A stretch of 35,286 nt of DNA from Azoarcus sp. (GTDB taxonomy: Bacteria > Pseudomonadota > Gammaproteobacteria > Burkholderiales > Rhodocyclaceae). The notes below the pieces were generated by a model, which was not told where the DNA came from, searched no databases, and saw only the letters and a program-made list of their open reading frames with translations. The stretch lies in the NCBI GenBank assembly GCA_031268195.1, contig JAIRXQ010000034.1, forward strand, positions 1 to 35,286, in the 5' to 3' direction. A program made the position numbers and the translations under genes. The first letter of the stretch is position 1; every line of letters starts with the position of its first letter. Positions 7,370 through 17,498 of the stretch are shown here, piece after piece.

Positions 7370-7403
7370 AAAATCCGGGAGGACGCCTCGCCTCCCGGAT
7401 TTT
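7370..7403. terminator. Strong bidirectional hairpin terminator between VIT-vWA and exosortase genes
   Basis: AAAATCCGGGAGG (7370-7382) pairs perfectly over 13 bp with CCTCCCGGATTTT (7391-7403) around an 8-nt loop. A-rich and T-rich flanks make it a good intrinsic terminator in either direction. It lies 31 bp after the vWA stop and 43 bp before the exosortase start, so it should lower exosortase transcription relative to its substrate. Confidence 0.85.
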
Positions 7404-7445
7404 CCGCCCCGCAAGGATGAGGCGCTCAACTGGAGTCGATTGACG

Positions 7446-8353
<908 letters not shown>

Positions 8354-8357
<4 letters not shown>

Positions 8358-8920
8358 CCCTGCACGCGCGAATCCGGCTCCTCAAGCTGCTGGCGGTTTT
8401 GCTCCTGCCCGCCTGCGCGGTTTGTAACGCCATTGGCCTTTTTGACCTCCGTCATGAAACCGTCGCCGCGCCGTCGGCGGACACCGCCGTGGAATGGCCC
8501 GCCACATGGCAGGGCCGCATGCTGCGCCCGTTGGCCCTGACGGATGTCGAACAACGCTTCGCGCAGGGCTTTCCTGGCCGGATCGCCCGCCTGACCGACG
8601 ACCGGAACATGCTTGTCTGGCGACACGTCGCGCGCCCCACACGGATGCTCCATCCCGCGGTGGACTGCTACCGTGCGATGGGCTGGCGCGTCCTGGACGA
8701 GCGGCTCGAACAGGCGAAAGACGGCACGGGTGAACGCTGGCGCTGTTTTGTCGCCGAGCGCAGCCGCGAAGGTGTGCGTCTGCGCGTCTGCGAACGCATC
8801 GAAGACAGCGGCGGACAGGGCTTCACCGATGTGTCCGCCTGGTACTGGGCCGCCATCACCGGCCAGTCCGCCGGGCCGTGGCGGGCACTGACGGTGGCAA
8901 GCCCGCTGGCAGCCGATTAG
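8354..8920 (+). CDS. EpsI-like exosortase-associated protein
   Basis: A 188-residue protein with an N-terminal membrane anchor/signal (about 8-28, KLLAVLLLPACAVCNAIGLF) and a periplasmic domain. LHPAVDCYRAMGWRV resembles the conserved Cys-containing segment of EpsI-type (exosortase-associated) proteins, which reads roughly HxPxxCYxGxGW. The ATG overlaps the exosortase stop as ATGA and has GGGAGG 7 bp upstream, so the two are translationally coupled. Function in the family is unclear, but it is commonly found fused or adjacent to exosortases, which fits its position here. The assignment is by motif and context only. Confidence 0.65.
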
Positions 8921-8946
8921 CCCGCGCGGCGGGATGATGGAAACCT

Positions 8947-10686
8947 TCACGGCAGGCGCGGCACTTCTTCCCGGTTTTTGGGGCGGGTGAGTTTTTCCCA
9001 CAGCCAGCTGCCGCGCAGGTCGCGGCCGGTAAGGATGTAGGTGAGCGCATGTTCGTTGCTGACGTTCAGGCCGAAGGCGTCGCGTGCGCCGGGGCGTCCG
9101 GCGAGCAGCAGCTCGTCGCCGGGGCGGATGGTGGTGTTGGCGGCGGGGATGACGAGATCGCTGTCGTCGTCGCGGGCGAGATAGAGCACTTCGCACGGCA
9201 GGTATTCGTAGCGGTTGGCATGCGAGTGCAGGAGTTGATCGAGGGTGACGGTTTCGCCGCGCATGAGCAGGCGGTAAAGCGCGGGGGTGCGGGTGAGGTT
9301 GATACGTTCGCTCCAGATTTCCGGCACCATTGCGCCGAGGCGGCGGATCATGCGCGTGAGCAGCCACGCGCACCATTCCTCGTCGTTGCGTTCGCGGATG
9401 CTCTGGACGAAGTCCGCCAGCAGCGGTGTGCCGAGGATGGCAAGGCATTCGTGGGCGATGATTTCGCTGGCGACCACGGTCATGTCCGATTCGTAGGCAT
9501 CGAACAGGGCATGATTGGAAAAGCGATTCTGGCGCAGCACCACGAACAGGTCCTTGTTGATCTGGCTGGCCGTGACGGCGATGGCCAGGTTATTTACATC
9601 GGAATCGGTGCAGACCGCCAGCCCCACGGCAGCGTGGATGCCGGCCGCTTCGAGCGAGGCGGGGCTGGAGGCGTCGCCTTCGACCCACAAGTGTTCGAGG
9701 TCGGCTTGCGGCAGGCGGTCGATGACTGTCACCGGCACGTTTTCGGCATCCAGCGCCTCGATCATCAGGCGGCCGAGACGGTTGTGTCCGCACAATATCC
9801 ATGGCCCATTGGGGGGCGGGCGGCCTTCTTCGACCGGCGTGCCGGGCAAGCCCGTGAGCCAGTCCAGCAGCCGCCATGCGGCCGGGGCGCGCAGCGCCAG
9901 CGCCAGCGTGTCGGTGAACGTCTTGAACGGATTGACGATGTGGGCGGTGCCGAAGGCGGCCATGTTCGCGGCGGCTTCGCGCGTTTCCGCCCGCGCCACC
10001 ACCGGCAGGCGCGGCGCGAGCAGCCTGGCGGTGACGGCGATGGCGAGATTGACGGCATCATCGTCGGTGACGGCGAGCACGCCGATGCAGTCGGGGTGGG
10101 TGAGTCCGGCGGCGCGCAGCGTGTCCGGGTTGCCCGCATCGGCGGCGAGCGCGGGCACGTCGGCGGCGTAGTCGGAGAGGTCGATTTCGCCCGCGCGCGT
10201 CTCGTCCGGTTCGAGTACCACGATGCGGCGGCCGCGCATATCCAGCGCCTGACAGATCAGGCGTCCGGTTTCGCCGTAGCCGCACACGAGGTAGAACGGC
10301 TCGGCCATCTGGCGCACCGCGCGCACGAAGCGCATCTGGGCGATGGCTTGTTGCAGGTTGCGGTCGGCCAGCAGCGCGAACACCGTGCCGAGCGTGTAGG
10401 CCCAGCCGATCACCGACATATAGATGCAGAACAGCACCCAGAGCCGCTGCTGATCCGAGAACGCGTAGGGGATTTCGCCGAAGCCGATGGTGGTGGCGGT
10501 GTAGCTGATGAAATAGAACGCCCGGAAAAAGCTCATGCGATGCGATTCGCCGTCGATCATCGGTCCCGGCGCGAGGGTCAGCCCCAACACCGAGATGGCG
10601 ATGATGACAATGAGCATGATCAGCGGCGCGCGCAAACGCCGCACGATCATCAGGAAAATGCTCTGACGGTGCTCCACGGGCGCCAT
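8947..10686 (-). CDS. Potassium channel-like protein with two TrkA-N/RCK domains
   Basis: About 579 residues. Two membrane helices flank a pore loop with TATTIGFGEIPYAF, a K+ channel-like selectivity filter (TIGFGE). A first RCK Rossmann domain starts at VCGYGETGRLICQALD and a second at LCGHNRLGRLMIEALD. TrkA-C-like strands at the end read VLYLARDDDSDLVIP and IRPGDELLLAGRP. Together these fit a ligand-gated K+/ion channel of the inner membrane with cytoplasmic regulatory domains. The frame is open further upstream through the neighbouring gene. The ATG at 10686 was chosen; a GTG at 10701 is an alternative, and neither has a strong ribosome site. It lies 20 bp after the small membrane protein gene, probably in one operon. 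Confidence 0.85.
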   Translation of the reverse strand: MAPVEHRQSIFLMIVRRLRAPLIMLIVIIAISVLGLTLAPGPMIDGESHRMSFFRAFYFISYTATTIGFGEIPYAFSDQQRLWVLFCIYMSVIGWAYTLGTVFALLADRNLQQAIAQMRFVRAVRQMAEPFYLVCGYGETGRLICQALDMRGRRIVVLEPDETRAGEIDLSDYAADVPALAADAGNPDTLRAAGLTHPDCIGVLAVTDDDAVNLAIAVTARLLAPRLPVVARAETREAAANMAAFGTAHIVNPFKTFTDTLALALRAPAAWRLLDWLTGLPGTPVEEGRPPPNGPWILCGHNRLGRLMIEALDAENVPVTVIDRLPQADLEHLWVEGDASSPASLEAAGIHAAVGLAVCTDSDVNNLAIAVTASQINKDLFVVLRQNRFSNHALFDAYESDMTVVASEIIAHECLAILGTPLLADFVQSIRERNDEEWCAWLLTRMIRRLGAMVPEIWSERINLTRTPALYRLLMRGETVTLDQLLHSHANRYEYLPCEVLYLARDDDSDLVIPAANTTIRPGDELLLAGRPGARDAFGLNVSNEHALTYILTGRDLRGSWLWEKLTRPKNREEVPRLP

Positions 10687-10706
10687 CGCCGGCGCGGACA
10701 CGTTCG

Positions 10707-11093
10707 TCAGCGCCGCTGGATGATGGTTTCGGTAATCATGATCGTCACCGACACCGCGTTGGCGAGGAACGCTCCGGCCGAGAGCGACACCACGCGCCCC
10801 ATCTGCTCGGGGGTGAGCGGATCGCTGCCGCTGATGTGGGCCGCGTAGCTCCACACGAGCGCGGCGGCGAGCAGTTGCAGGTCGGCCACCAGGCTGGTGG
10901 CAAGGTGCACCGCGCCGGTCTGGGTGCGGTCGCCGAACTTGAGCATCGTCGCGATCAGGCTGACGACGATGGCGGCGAACAGCTCGTAGATTTCGTGCAG
11001 ATCGGGGTCGGTCGGGTCGCCGATGAAGAAGCCGAAATTCAGTGTGGCAGCGAGCAGGATGAAGAATCCGAAAACGACTTTCTCGAAGTTCAT
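10707..11093 (-). CDS. Small four-helix membrane protein (DUF6394-like)
   Basis: A 128-residue hydrophobic protein starting MNFEKVVFGFFILLAATLNF with about four membrane helices. A conserved-looking centre reads LKFGDRTQTGAVHLATSLVADLQL, and it ends IITETIIQRR-like (ITETIIQRR). I believe it belongs to a small conserved family (possibly DUF6394) usually found beside TrkA-type channels. The start at 11093 has GGGGA about 6 bp upstream; a longer frame to 11168 has no support. It is co-directional with and 20 bp upstream of the channel gene, so it may assist that channel. No catalytic motif is seen. Confidence 0.7.
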   Translation of the reverse strand: MNFEKVVFGFFILLAATLNFGFFIGDPTDPDLHEIYELFAAIVVSLIATMLKFGDRTQTGAVHLATSLVADLQLLAAALVWSYAAHISGSDPLTPEQMGRVVSLSAGAFLANAVSVTIMITETIIQRR

Positions 11094-11250
11094 GAGAATC
11101 CCCGTAGCGAAAAGTCCTGAATGCGGACAATGAATTATAAAAGCAGGGGCGCAGGAAAGAGGCGTCATATTCCCGCCTGTCCATCATGCCAGGGCTGTCG
11201 CTGTATGCCGCGTAGCGGAGTAGACTCCCCCGCCTGATCGGGCCGTTCGC

Positions 11251-11290
11251 TCAGGTCGTATAAAATAGTCTTATAAAAGATATATAATAC
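11251..11290 (+). promoter_or_regulatory. AT-rich probable acnB promoter
   Basis: A 40-bp AT-rich island in otherwise GC-rich DNA contains overlapping -10-like hexamers TAAAAT (11261-11266), TATAAA (11272-11277) and a consensus TATAAT (11283-11288). No convincing -35 stands 17 bp upstream. It lies 77 bp before the acnB start and about 190 bp from the divergent membrane-protein gene. Confidence 0.5.
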
Positions 11291-11366
11291 GTGTTATGTG
11301 GCGCACCGCCGCCACAAGCCTGTCAACGAACAACATCGGAACAACATCGCTGGAAGGAGACTCATC

Positions 11367-13964
11367 GTGCTTGATGCATACCGTGCCCACACCGAAGAGC
11401 GCGCCGCGCTCGGCATCCCGCCGTTGCCGCTGTCGCGTGCGCAAACCGCCGATCTCATCGCGCTGCTTGAAGACCCGCCCAGGGGGGAAGAGGCCGCCCT
11501 GGTTGATTTGCTCACGTGGCGCGTGCCCGCCGGGGTAGACGACGCGGCCAAGGTCAAGGCCGAATTTCTCGCCGCCCTTGCCAAGGGCGAGCAGTCCTGT
11601 GCGCTGGTGTCGCGCGCCAAGGCGACCGAGCTGCTCGGCACCATGCTCGGCGGCTTCAATATCGAACCGCTGATCGCGCTCCTGTCCGATGCCGAAGTCG
11701 GCACGATCGCCGCCGCCGCGCTAAAAAAGACACTGCTGATATTCGACTATTTCCATGACGTTGCCGAACTTGCCAAGTCCGGCAACGCCAATGCCAGGGC
11801 GGTGCTGCAATCGTGGGCCGACGGCGAGTGGTTCACCTCGCGCCCCGAAGTGCCTGCCGCGCAAAAACTCACCGTATTCAAGGTCGCGGGCGAAACCAAT
11901 ACCGATGACCTGTCCCCCGCGCCCGATGCGTGGTCGCGCCCCGACATTCCGCTGCACGCGCTCGCCATGCTCAAGAATCCGCGTCCCGGCATCGTGCCGG
12001 AAAAAGCGGGAGAGCGCGGCCCCGTGGGGTTTCTCGAAGCACTGCGCGCCAAGGGCAATCTCATCGCTTACGTGGGCGATGTGGTGGGGACTGGCTCGTC
12101 GCGCAAATCCGCCACCAACTCGGTGCTGTGGTTTACCGGCGAAGACATTCCCTTCGTGCCCAACAAGCGTTACGGCGGCGTCTGTCTCGGCAGCAAGATC
12201 GCGCCGATCTTCTTCAACACCATGGAAGATGCGGGCGCGCTGCCGGTCGAAATCGACGTGAGCAAGATGGAGATGGGTGATGAGATCGAACTTGCCGTCG
12301 ATCACGCCCGCGCCGAAGTGACAGCGAAAAAGGGCGGCGCGGTCATCGCGCAAGCGGTGCTCAAGACGCCGGTGATCCTCGACGAAGTGCGTGCGGGTGG
12401 ACGTATTCCGCTCATCATCGGGCGCGGCCTCACCGCGCGGGCGCGTGAGGCGCTGAATCTTCCGCCCTCGACATTGTTTCGCCTGCCGCAGGCACCCGCC
12501 GACAGCGGCAAGGGTTTCTCGCTGGCGCAGAAGATCGTCGGCCGCGCCTGCGGTCTGCCGGCAGGGCAGGGCATTCGTCCGGGAACGTACTGCGAACCGC
12601 GCATGACGACAGTCGGCTCGCAAGACACCACCGGCCCGATGACGCGCGACGAATTGAAGGATCTCGCCTGCCTCGGCTTCTCCGCCGATCTGGTGATGCA
12701 GTCCTTCTGCCACACTGCGGCCTACCCGAAGCTCGTCGACATCAAGATGCACCATGAGCTGCCCGCGTTCATCAGCACGCGCGGGGGGGTGGCGTTGCGC
12801 CCCGGCGACGGCGTCATCCACTCGTGGTTGAACCGCCTGTTGTTGCCCGATACCGTGGGCACGGGCGGTGACTCGCACACGCGCTTTCCCATTGGCATTT
12901 CCTTCCCGGCGGGTTCCGGTCTGGTCGCCTTTGCCGCCGCCACCGGGACGATGCCGCTCGACATGCCGGAATCCGTGCTGGTGCGTTTCAAAGGCAAGAT
13001 GCGCCCCGGTGTCACCCTGCGCGATCTGGTCAACGCCATCCCGCTCTATGCAATCCGGCAAGGCTTGCTGACCGTGGAAAAACAGGGCAAGGAAAATGTT
13101 TTCTCCGGCCGCATCCTCGAAATCGAAGGCTTGCCCGATCTCAAGGTCGAACAGGCGTTCGAGCTCACCGATGCCTCGGCCGAACGTTCCGCCGCCGGTT
13201 GCACGGTGCGGCTAAACAAAGCGCCTGTCGTCGAATACATGAACTCCAACATCGTGCTGATGAAGTGGATGATCGCCAACGGCTATCAAGACGCGCGCAC
13301 CCTGAAGCGCCGCATCGAGGCGATGGAAGAGTGGATCGCCCACGGCGAGCTGCTGCAACCCGACACCGCAGCCGATTACGCGGCGGTGATCGACATCGAC
13401 CTGGCCGACATCGTGGAGCCCATCGTCGCCTGCCCGAACGACCCCGATGACGTGAAAACGCTCTCGGAGGTCGCGGGCGGCAAGATCGACGAAGTATTCA
13501 TCGGCTCGTGCATGACCAACATCGGCCACTTCCGCGCCGCCGGAAAAGTGCTCGACGGCAAAACCGATCTGCCCGCGCGCCTGTGGGTGGCGCCGCCCAC
13601 CAGGATGGACGCGATGATCCTGAACGAAGAAGGCTATTACGGCCTCCTCGGGCGCAGCGGCGCCAGAATGGAGATGCCCGGATGCAGCCTGTGCATGGGC
13701 AATCAGGCGCAGATCAGGAAAGGCAGCACGGCGATGTCGACTTCCACGCGCAATTTCCCGAACCGTCTGGGGCTGGATACGCGCGTCTATCTCGGCTCCG
13801 CCGAACTCGCGGCGGTCTGCGCGCTGCTCGGCAAGATTCCGACCGCCGCCGAATACCTGGCGCAGGTCGAAGTCGTCAACCAGAAAGCGGCGGATATTTA
13901 CCGCTATATGAACTTCGATCAGATTCCGGCGTTTACCGAGGCCGCGGAAACGGTCGCGGTGTAA
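11367..13964 (+). CDS. acnB: Aconitate hydratase B
   Basis: An 865-residue protein, the same length as E. coli AcnB, interconverting citrate and isocitrate in the TCA cycle; the family also hydrates 2-methyl-cis-aconitate. The N-terminal HEAT-like domain (about 1-160) is followed by the swivel domain with [20 protein letters not shown]. The catalytic part has [24 protein letters not shown] and [11 protein letters not shown]. The [4Fe-4S] ligands are Cys715 (IGSCMTN) and Cys773/Cys776 (GCSLCMGN). The GTG at 11367 was chosen from homology ([12 protein letters not shown]) and a strong GGAAGGAGA site 6 bp upstream, although the frame is open to 11298. It is monocistronic, with dinB 102 bp downstream. 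Confidence 0.97.
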   Translation: MLDAYRAHTEERAALGIPPLPLSRAQTADLIALLEDPPRGEEAALVDLLTWRVPAGVDDAAKVKAEFLAALAKGEQSCALVSRAKATELLGTMLGGFNIEPLIALLSDAEVGTIAAAALKKTLLIFDYFHDVAELAKSGNANARAVLQSWADGEWFTSRPEVPAAQKLTVFKVAGETNTDDLSPAPDAWSRPDIPLHALAMLKNPRPGIVPEKAGERGPVGFLEALRAKGNLIAYVGDVVGTGSSRKSATNSVLWFTGEDIPFVPNKRYGGVCLGSKIAPIFFNTMEDAGALPVEIDVSKMEMGDEIELAVDHARAEVTAKKGGAVIAQAVLKTPVILDEVRAGGRIPLIIGRGLTARAREALNLPPSTLFRLPQAPADSGKGFSLAQKIVGRACGLPAGQGIRPGTYCEPRMTTVGSQDTTGPMTRDELKDLACLGFSADLVMQSFCHTAAYPKLVDIKMHHELPAFISTRGGVALRPGDGVIHSWLNRLLLPDTVGTGGDSHTRFPIGISFPAGSGLVAFAAATGTMPLDMPESVLVRFKGKMRPGVTLRDLVNAIPLYAIRQGLLTVEKQGKENVFSGRILEIEGLPDLKVEQAFELTDASAERSAAGCTVRLNKAPVVEYMNSNIVLMKWMIANGYQDARTLKRRIEAMEEWIAHGELLQPDTAADYAAVIDIDLADIVEPIVACPNDPDDVKTLSEVAGGKIDEVFIGSCMTNIGHFRAAGKVLDGKTDLPARLWVAPPTRMDAMILNEEGYYGLLGRSGARMEMPGCSLCMGNQAQIRKGSTAMSTSTRNFPNRLGLDTRVYLGSAELAAVCALLGKIPTAAEYLAQVEVVNQKAADIYRYMNFDQIPAFTEAAETVAV

Positions 13965-14066
13965 GCGCCACGACGGGCTCGCGGGCGTATCGCGCGCGGG
14001 TGCCGCCGGTCTGTGTCGTCGGGGTACGGCGTGCCGTGCCTCTGCGTTTGTGAATCGCGTGACGCC

Positions 14067-15143
14067 ATGCGCAAGATCATCCACTGCGATTGCGACTGCT
14101 TCTATGCTTCGGTCGAGATGCGCGACGATCCCTCCTTGCGCGGCAAACCGCTGGCCGTGGGCGGGCGGCCCGAACAGCGTGGGGTGATCGCGACTTGCAA
14201 CTACGAGGCGCGGGCTTTTGGCGTGCATTCGGCCATGTCGGCGGCGCGCGCGCTGCGGCAGTGTCCGCAACTCGTTTTGTTGCCGCCGGATTTCCGCCGC
14301 TACCGCGAGGCTTCGCAAAAGATTCTCGCCATCTATCGCGAATACACGCCGCTGGTGGAGCCGCTCTCGCTCGACGAAGCCTATCTGGATGTGAGCGGCC
14401 TCGAACATTGTCAGGGCTCCGCGACGCTGATGGCCGGGGAAATTCGCGCCCGCATCCGCGAGGAGGTGCGCATCACCGCCTCGGCGGGCATCGCGCCCAA
14501 CAAATTTCTCGCCAAAGTCGCCAGCGACTGGAACAAACCCGATGGGCAATTCGTCGTTCGCCCGCAGGACGTCGACGCCTTCGTCGCCGCGCTGCCGGTG
14601 GAGAAGATTTTCGGCGTCGGCAGGGTGACGGCGGCGCGTCTGCAAAAGCAGGGCGTGCGCACCTGCGGCGATCTGTCCGCGTGGGATGTTGCAAAGCTCA
14701 CCGCTCAATTCGGGCGCTTCGGCAGGATGCTCCATGCACTGTGCCGGGGCATCGATGAGCGGCCGGTGCGTCCGAACCGCATCCGCAAGTCGCTTTCGGT
14801 GGAGACGACTTACGCGCGCGACCTGCCCGATCTCGCCGCCTGCCACGTCGAGCTGCCCGCGCTGATCGCCGAGTTCCAGCGCCGCTTCGCCAAGCTCGCC
14901 ACACCGAGGCCGATCCATAACGCAGTGGTGAAAGTGAAGTTCGCCGACTTTACCCAAACCACCGCCGAATGCCTCGCCGTCTCGCCTGCCGAAACAATCT
15001 GGCGGGCGCTGCTCGACGAAGCATACGCACGCCAAGGCAAGCCCGTGCGCCTGCTTGGGGTGGGGGTGCGTTTCGCGGCCGTGGCGGCGGAACGGGAAAG
15101 CGATGCGGCAGGCGGCGAGGAACAGCCCGATTTGTTTGAATGA
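14067..15143 (+). CDS. dinB: DNA polymerase IV (Y family)
   Basis: A 358-residue translesion polymerase. The first catalytic carboxylate lies in IIHCDCDCFYASVEMRD, and the second and third in LSLDEAYLDVSG. TASAGIAPNKFLAKVASDWNKPDG is the family signature of the palm, and the helix-hairpin-helix region contains IFGVGRVTAARL. A little-finger domain follows. The protein ends QPDLFE, a good match to the sliding-clamp binding consensus QLxLF. The start at 14067 places homology at residue 2; in-frame sequence upstream to 14013 has no family resemblance. The gene converges on the DsbC-like gene with a 15-bp gap. I saw no obvious LexA box upstream. Confidence 0.95.
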   Translation: MRKIIHCDCDCFYASVEMRDDPSLRGKPLAVGGRPEQRGVIATCNYEARAFGVHSAMSAARALRQCPQLVLLPPDFRRYREASQKILAIYREYTPLVEPLSLDEAYLDVSGLEHCQGSATLMAGEIRARIREEVRITASAGIAPNKFLAKVASDWNKPDGQFVVRPQDVDAFVAALPVEKIFGVGRVTAARLQKQGVRTCGDLSAWDVAKLTAQFGRFGRMLHALCRGIDERPVRPNRIRKSLSVETTYARDLPDLAACHVELPALIAEFQRRFAKLATPRPIHNAVVKVKFADFTQTTAECLAVSPAETIWRALLDEAYARQGKPVRLLGVGVRFAAVAAERESDAAGGEEQPDLFE

Positions 15144-15158
15144 GCCGGTCGCCGTGTT

Positions 15159-15656
15159 TCAGCGGCCCCGGTACAGCGCCGGCACGCCGCGAATGCCCAG
15201 CGAGTCGCTCAATTCAAGATTCCGGTCGAGCGCCGAGGCGTCGCAATCGCCTGCGTGATCGGGTATGCGGCGTTTCAGCATCCATTCGTTCCATGCCATC
15301 GCGCGGTCGGGGGCGCACCAGATGCGGCGTGATTTCGCCGCCGAATCGTCGGACAGGATGGGAATCAGGAAGGTGTAGATGACAGCGTTGTCGAGGCGGG
15401 AGAGCTTCGCGTCCAGCCTGGCGCAATACGGGCAATTCGGATCTTCGAACGTCACCAGCGCCAGGGCGCCGTCGCCGCGCCGCTGGATGATGGCTTGTTG
15501 CAGGGGCAGTCTGGCGAGGACGATTTCGCCATCGGTTTCGGCCAGCACCGCGCGCGCGGCTTCTTCGGGCGTGAGCGCTGTCTGGTGGTATTGAAAATAC
15601 AGGCCCGCCACGATGCACAGGGTAACGAGGATGCCGACGGCCACTTCCGGTTTCAT
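15159..15656 (-). CDS. Thioredoxin-fold thiol:disulfide protein (DsbC/DsbG-like), short
   Basis: A 165-residue protein with an N-terminal membrane/signal segment (about 5-22), a short linker domain and a thioredoxin-fold part. The redox motif CPYC sits in FEDPNCPYCARL, and RGVPALYRGR at the end gives the cis-Pro loop (Val-Pro). RRIWCAPDRAMAWNEWM is typical of the helical insertion of DsbC/DsbG-like proteins. The protein stops a few residues after the cis-Pro, where relatives usually continue with another strand and helix, so it may be truncated at its C-terminus. It lies 24 bp after hisC on the same strand and probably shares its transcript. Confidence 0.75.
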   Translation of the reverse strand: MKPEVAVGILVTLCIVAGLYFQYHQTALTPEEAARAVLAETDGEIVLARLPLQQAIIQRRGDGALALVTFEDPNCPYCARLDAKLSRLDNAVIYTFLIPILSDDSAAKSRRIWCAPDRAMAWNEWMLKRRIPDHAGDCDASALDRNLELSDSLGIRGVPALYRGR

Positions 15657-15680
15657 GAATTCGCCCTGTGCGGGATTGCG

Positions 15681-16808
15681 TCAGGTCGCGCGCAAAATGG
15701 CTTGCGATGTGGTTTGCAATGTGGTTTGCAATGTTTGCAATGTGGCTTGCAGTGCTTGTACGAGCGTCGCGCATTGCTCGTCGGTGCCAATGGTAATACG
15801 CAAATACTGTTCGATTCGCGGCACTTTGAAATGGCGCACGATGATGGCGCGCGCGCGCAAAGCGGCGGCGAGTTGCGCCGCATCGTGTGCCGGATGGCGC
15901 GCGAACACAAAGTTGGCCGCCGAGGGCAGCACCTCGAAGCCGAGGGCGCGCAAGCGTTCGGTGAGCACGGCGCGGGAGGCGATCACCTTGCGGCGGCTTT
16001 GCTGGAACCACGCCTCGTCCTCGACCGAGGCCACCGCGCCCGCGAGCGCGAGACGGTCGAGCGGGTAGGAGTTGAAGCTGTTTTTCACCCGCTCCAGCCC
16101 GGCGATCAGCTCGGGATGTCCGATAGCGTAGGCGACGCGCAACCCGGCGAGCGCGCGGCCTTTGGAGAAGGTGCGTGTCACCAGCAGGTTGGGATGGCGG
16201 GCAACGAGCGGGAGGGCGCTGGCTTCGGCTGCGGCGAAATCGGCATAGGCTTCATCGACCAGTATCACCGCCTCCGGGTTGGCGGCGACGATGCGTTCGA
16301 GCTCGGGCAGCGGCAACAGGCGTCCGGTGGGGGCGTTCGGGTTGGGAAAGGCGATGGCCCCGGCGCGATCGGCGCCGCGCGGCAGATAGTCGTCGGCGCG
16401 CAGGGTGAAGTCGTCGGCCAGCGGAATCAGCCGCGGCTCGATGCCGTAGAGTTGGCAGTAGATGGGGTAGAAGCTGTAGGTGATGTCCGGCATCCACAGG
16501 GGCCGCTCGTGTTTGAGCAACGCGAGAAAGGCGTGGGCGAGCACTTCGTCCGAGCCATTGCCGACGAAGACTTGTATCGGCTCGACCCCGTGATACGCGG
16601 CGAGTGTCGCTTTGAGCGCATCGGCGTTCGGGTCGGGGTAGAGGCGCAGGCTATCGGCGGTGGCCGCATCGATGGCGGCGAGCGCTTTGGGCGAGGGGCC
16701 GTAGGGATTTTCGTTGGTGTTGAGTTTGACGAGGTTGTCGAGCCGGGGCTGTTCGCCCGGTACGTAGGGATTCAGGCCGTGCGTGACGGCGCTCCAGAAA
16801 CGGCTCAT
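15681..16808 (-). CDS. hisC: Histidinol-phosphate aminotransferase
   Basis: A 375-residue PLP enzyme converting imidazole acetol phosphate and glutamate to histidinol phosphate. Motifs are [13 protein letters not shown] near the N-terminus, [18 protein letters not shown] (which contains the usual Asn), [10 protein letters not shown] and the PLP lysine in [14 protein letters not shown]. The closing Arg motif is YLRITIGT. The last 25 residues ([17 protein letters not shown]) are a low-complexity tail encoded by a 12-bp repeat and extend past the normal end. The gene is divergent from hisB (80 bp between starts), whereas related genomes usually place hisC upstream of hisB on the same strand. Confidence 0.95.
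   Translation of the reverse strand: MSRFWSAVTHGLNPYVPGEQPRLDNLVKLNTNENPYGPSPKALAAIDAATADSLRLYPDPNADALKATLAAYHGVEPIQVFVGNGSDEVLAHAFLALLKHERPLWMPDITYSFYPIYCQLYGIEPRLIPLADDFTLRADDYLPRGADRAGAIAFPNPNAPTGRLLPLPELERIVAANPEAVILVDEAYADFAAAEASALPLVARHPNLLVTRTFSKGRALAGLRVAYAIGHPELIAGLERVKNSFNSYPLDRLALAGAVASVEDEAWFQQSRRKVIASRAVLTERLRALGFEVLPSAANFVFARHPAHDAAQLAAALRARAIIVRHFKVPRIEQYLRITIGTDEQCATLVQALQATLQTLQTTLQTTSQAILRAT
15698..15757. repeat. 12-bp tandem repeats at the hisC 3' end
   Basis: On the plus strand, ATGTGGTTTGCA occurs twice in direct succession (about 15708-15731). It is flanked by a shortened ATGTTTGCA and variants ATGTGGCTTGCA and ATGGCTTGCG. On the minus strand they encode Leu-Gln-Thr/Ala-Thr units. 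The repeat is confined to the last codons of hisC and is in frame. Confidence 0.85.
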
Positions 16809-16888
16809 GAGGTGCGTGAATAAAGGAGATTACGGCGCAGGCGATGGTATCATGCCGCGATTCGTCCAGCTGTTTCACCCAACAGATC

Positions 16889-17479
16889 ATGCGTCAGGCA
16901 ACCGTCACCCGTAACACCAACGAGACGCGCATTTCGGTGCGCATCGACCTCGATGGCACGGGCCAGAACCGGCTCGTTACCGGGGTGCACTTTCTCGATC
17001 ACATGCTTGAGCAGGTCGCGCGTCATGGGCTCGTCGATCTCGACATCCATTGCGAGGGCGACATCCACATCGATGACCATCACTCGGTCGAAGACATCGG
17101 CATCGCGCTCGGCCAGGGGTTCGCGCAGGCGCTGGGCGACAAGAAAGGCATCCGGCGCTACGGACACGCCTACGTGCCGCTCGACGAATCGCTCTCGCGC
17201 GTGGTGATCGACTTCTCCGGGCGTCCCGGCCTGTTCTTCTGCGTCGATTTCGCCCGCGAACGGGTGGGCGGCTTCGACGTCGATCTCGCACGCGAGTTCT
17301 TTCAGGGCTTCGTCAATCATGCGGGCGTGACGCTGCACATCGACAACCTGCGCGGCGACAACGCCCATCACCAGTGCGAAACTGTGTTCAAGGCGTTTGG
17401 CCGCGCCGTACGCATGGCGGCCGAATTCGATACGCGCGCGCGAGACAGCGTGCCATCCACCAAGGGCACACTGGTCTGA
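16889..17479 (+). CDS. hisB: Imidazoleglycerol-phosphate dehydratase
   Basis: A 196-residue monofunctional dehydratase for the sixth step of histidine synthesis. Metal-binding motifs are clear: [25 protein letters not shown], then [11 protein letters not shown] and [16 protein letters not shown]. The C-terminus ends VPSTKGTL as usual. There is no N-terminal histidinol-phosphatase domain, unlike in enterobacteria. The start at 16889 matches family length; upstream in-frame sequence to 16844 is not conserved. It heads the his-hinT-tat operon, 19 bp before hisH. Confidence 0.97.
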   Translation: MRQATVTRNTNETRISVRIDLDGTGQNRLVTGVHFLDHMLEQVARHGLVDLDIHCEGDIHIDDHHSVEDIGIALGQGFAQALGDKKGIRRYGHAYVPLDESLSRVVIDFSGRPGLFFCVDFARERVGGFDVDLAREFFQGFVNHAGVTLHIDNLRGDNAHHQCETVFKAFGRAVRMAAEFDTRARDSVPSTKGTLV

Positions 17480-17498
17480 TTCGAGAGGCGCGAGCGCG

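Noticed and set aside
8921-8933. CCCGC-GCG-GCGGG hairpin between the converging EpsI-like and channel genes
   Set aside because: A five-base-pair stem with no T tract is weak evidence for a terminator.
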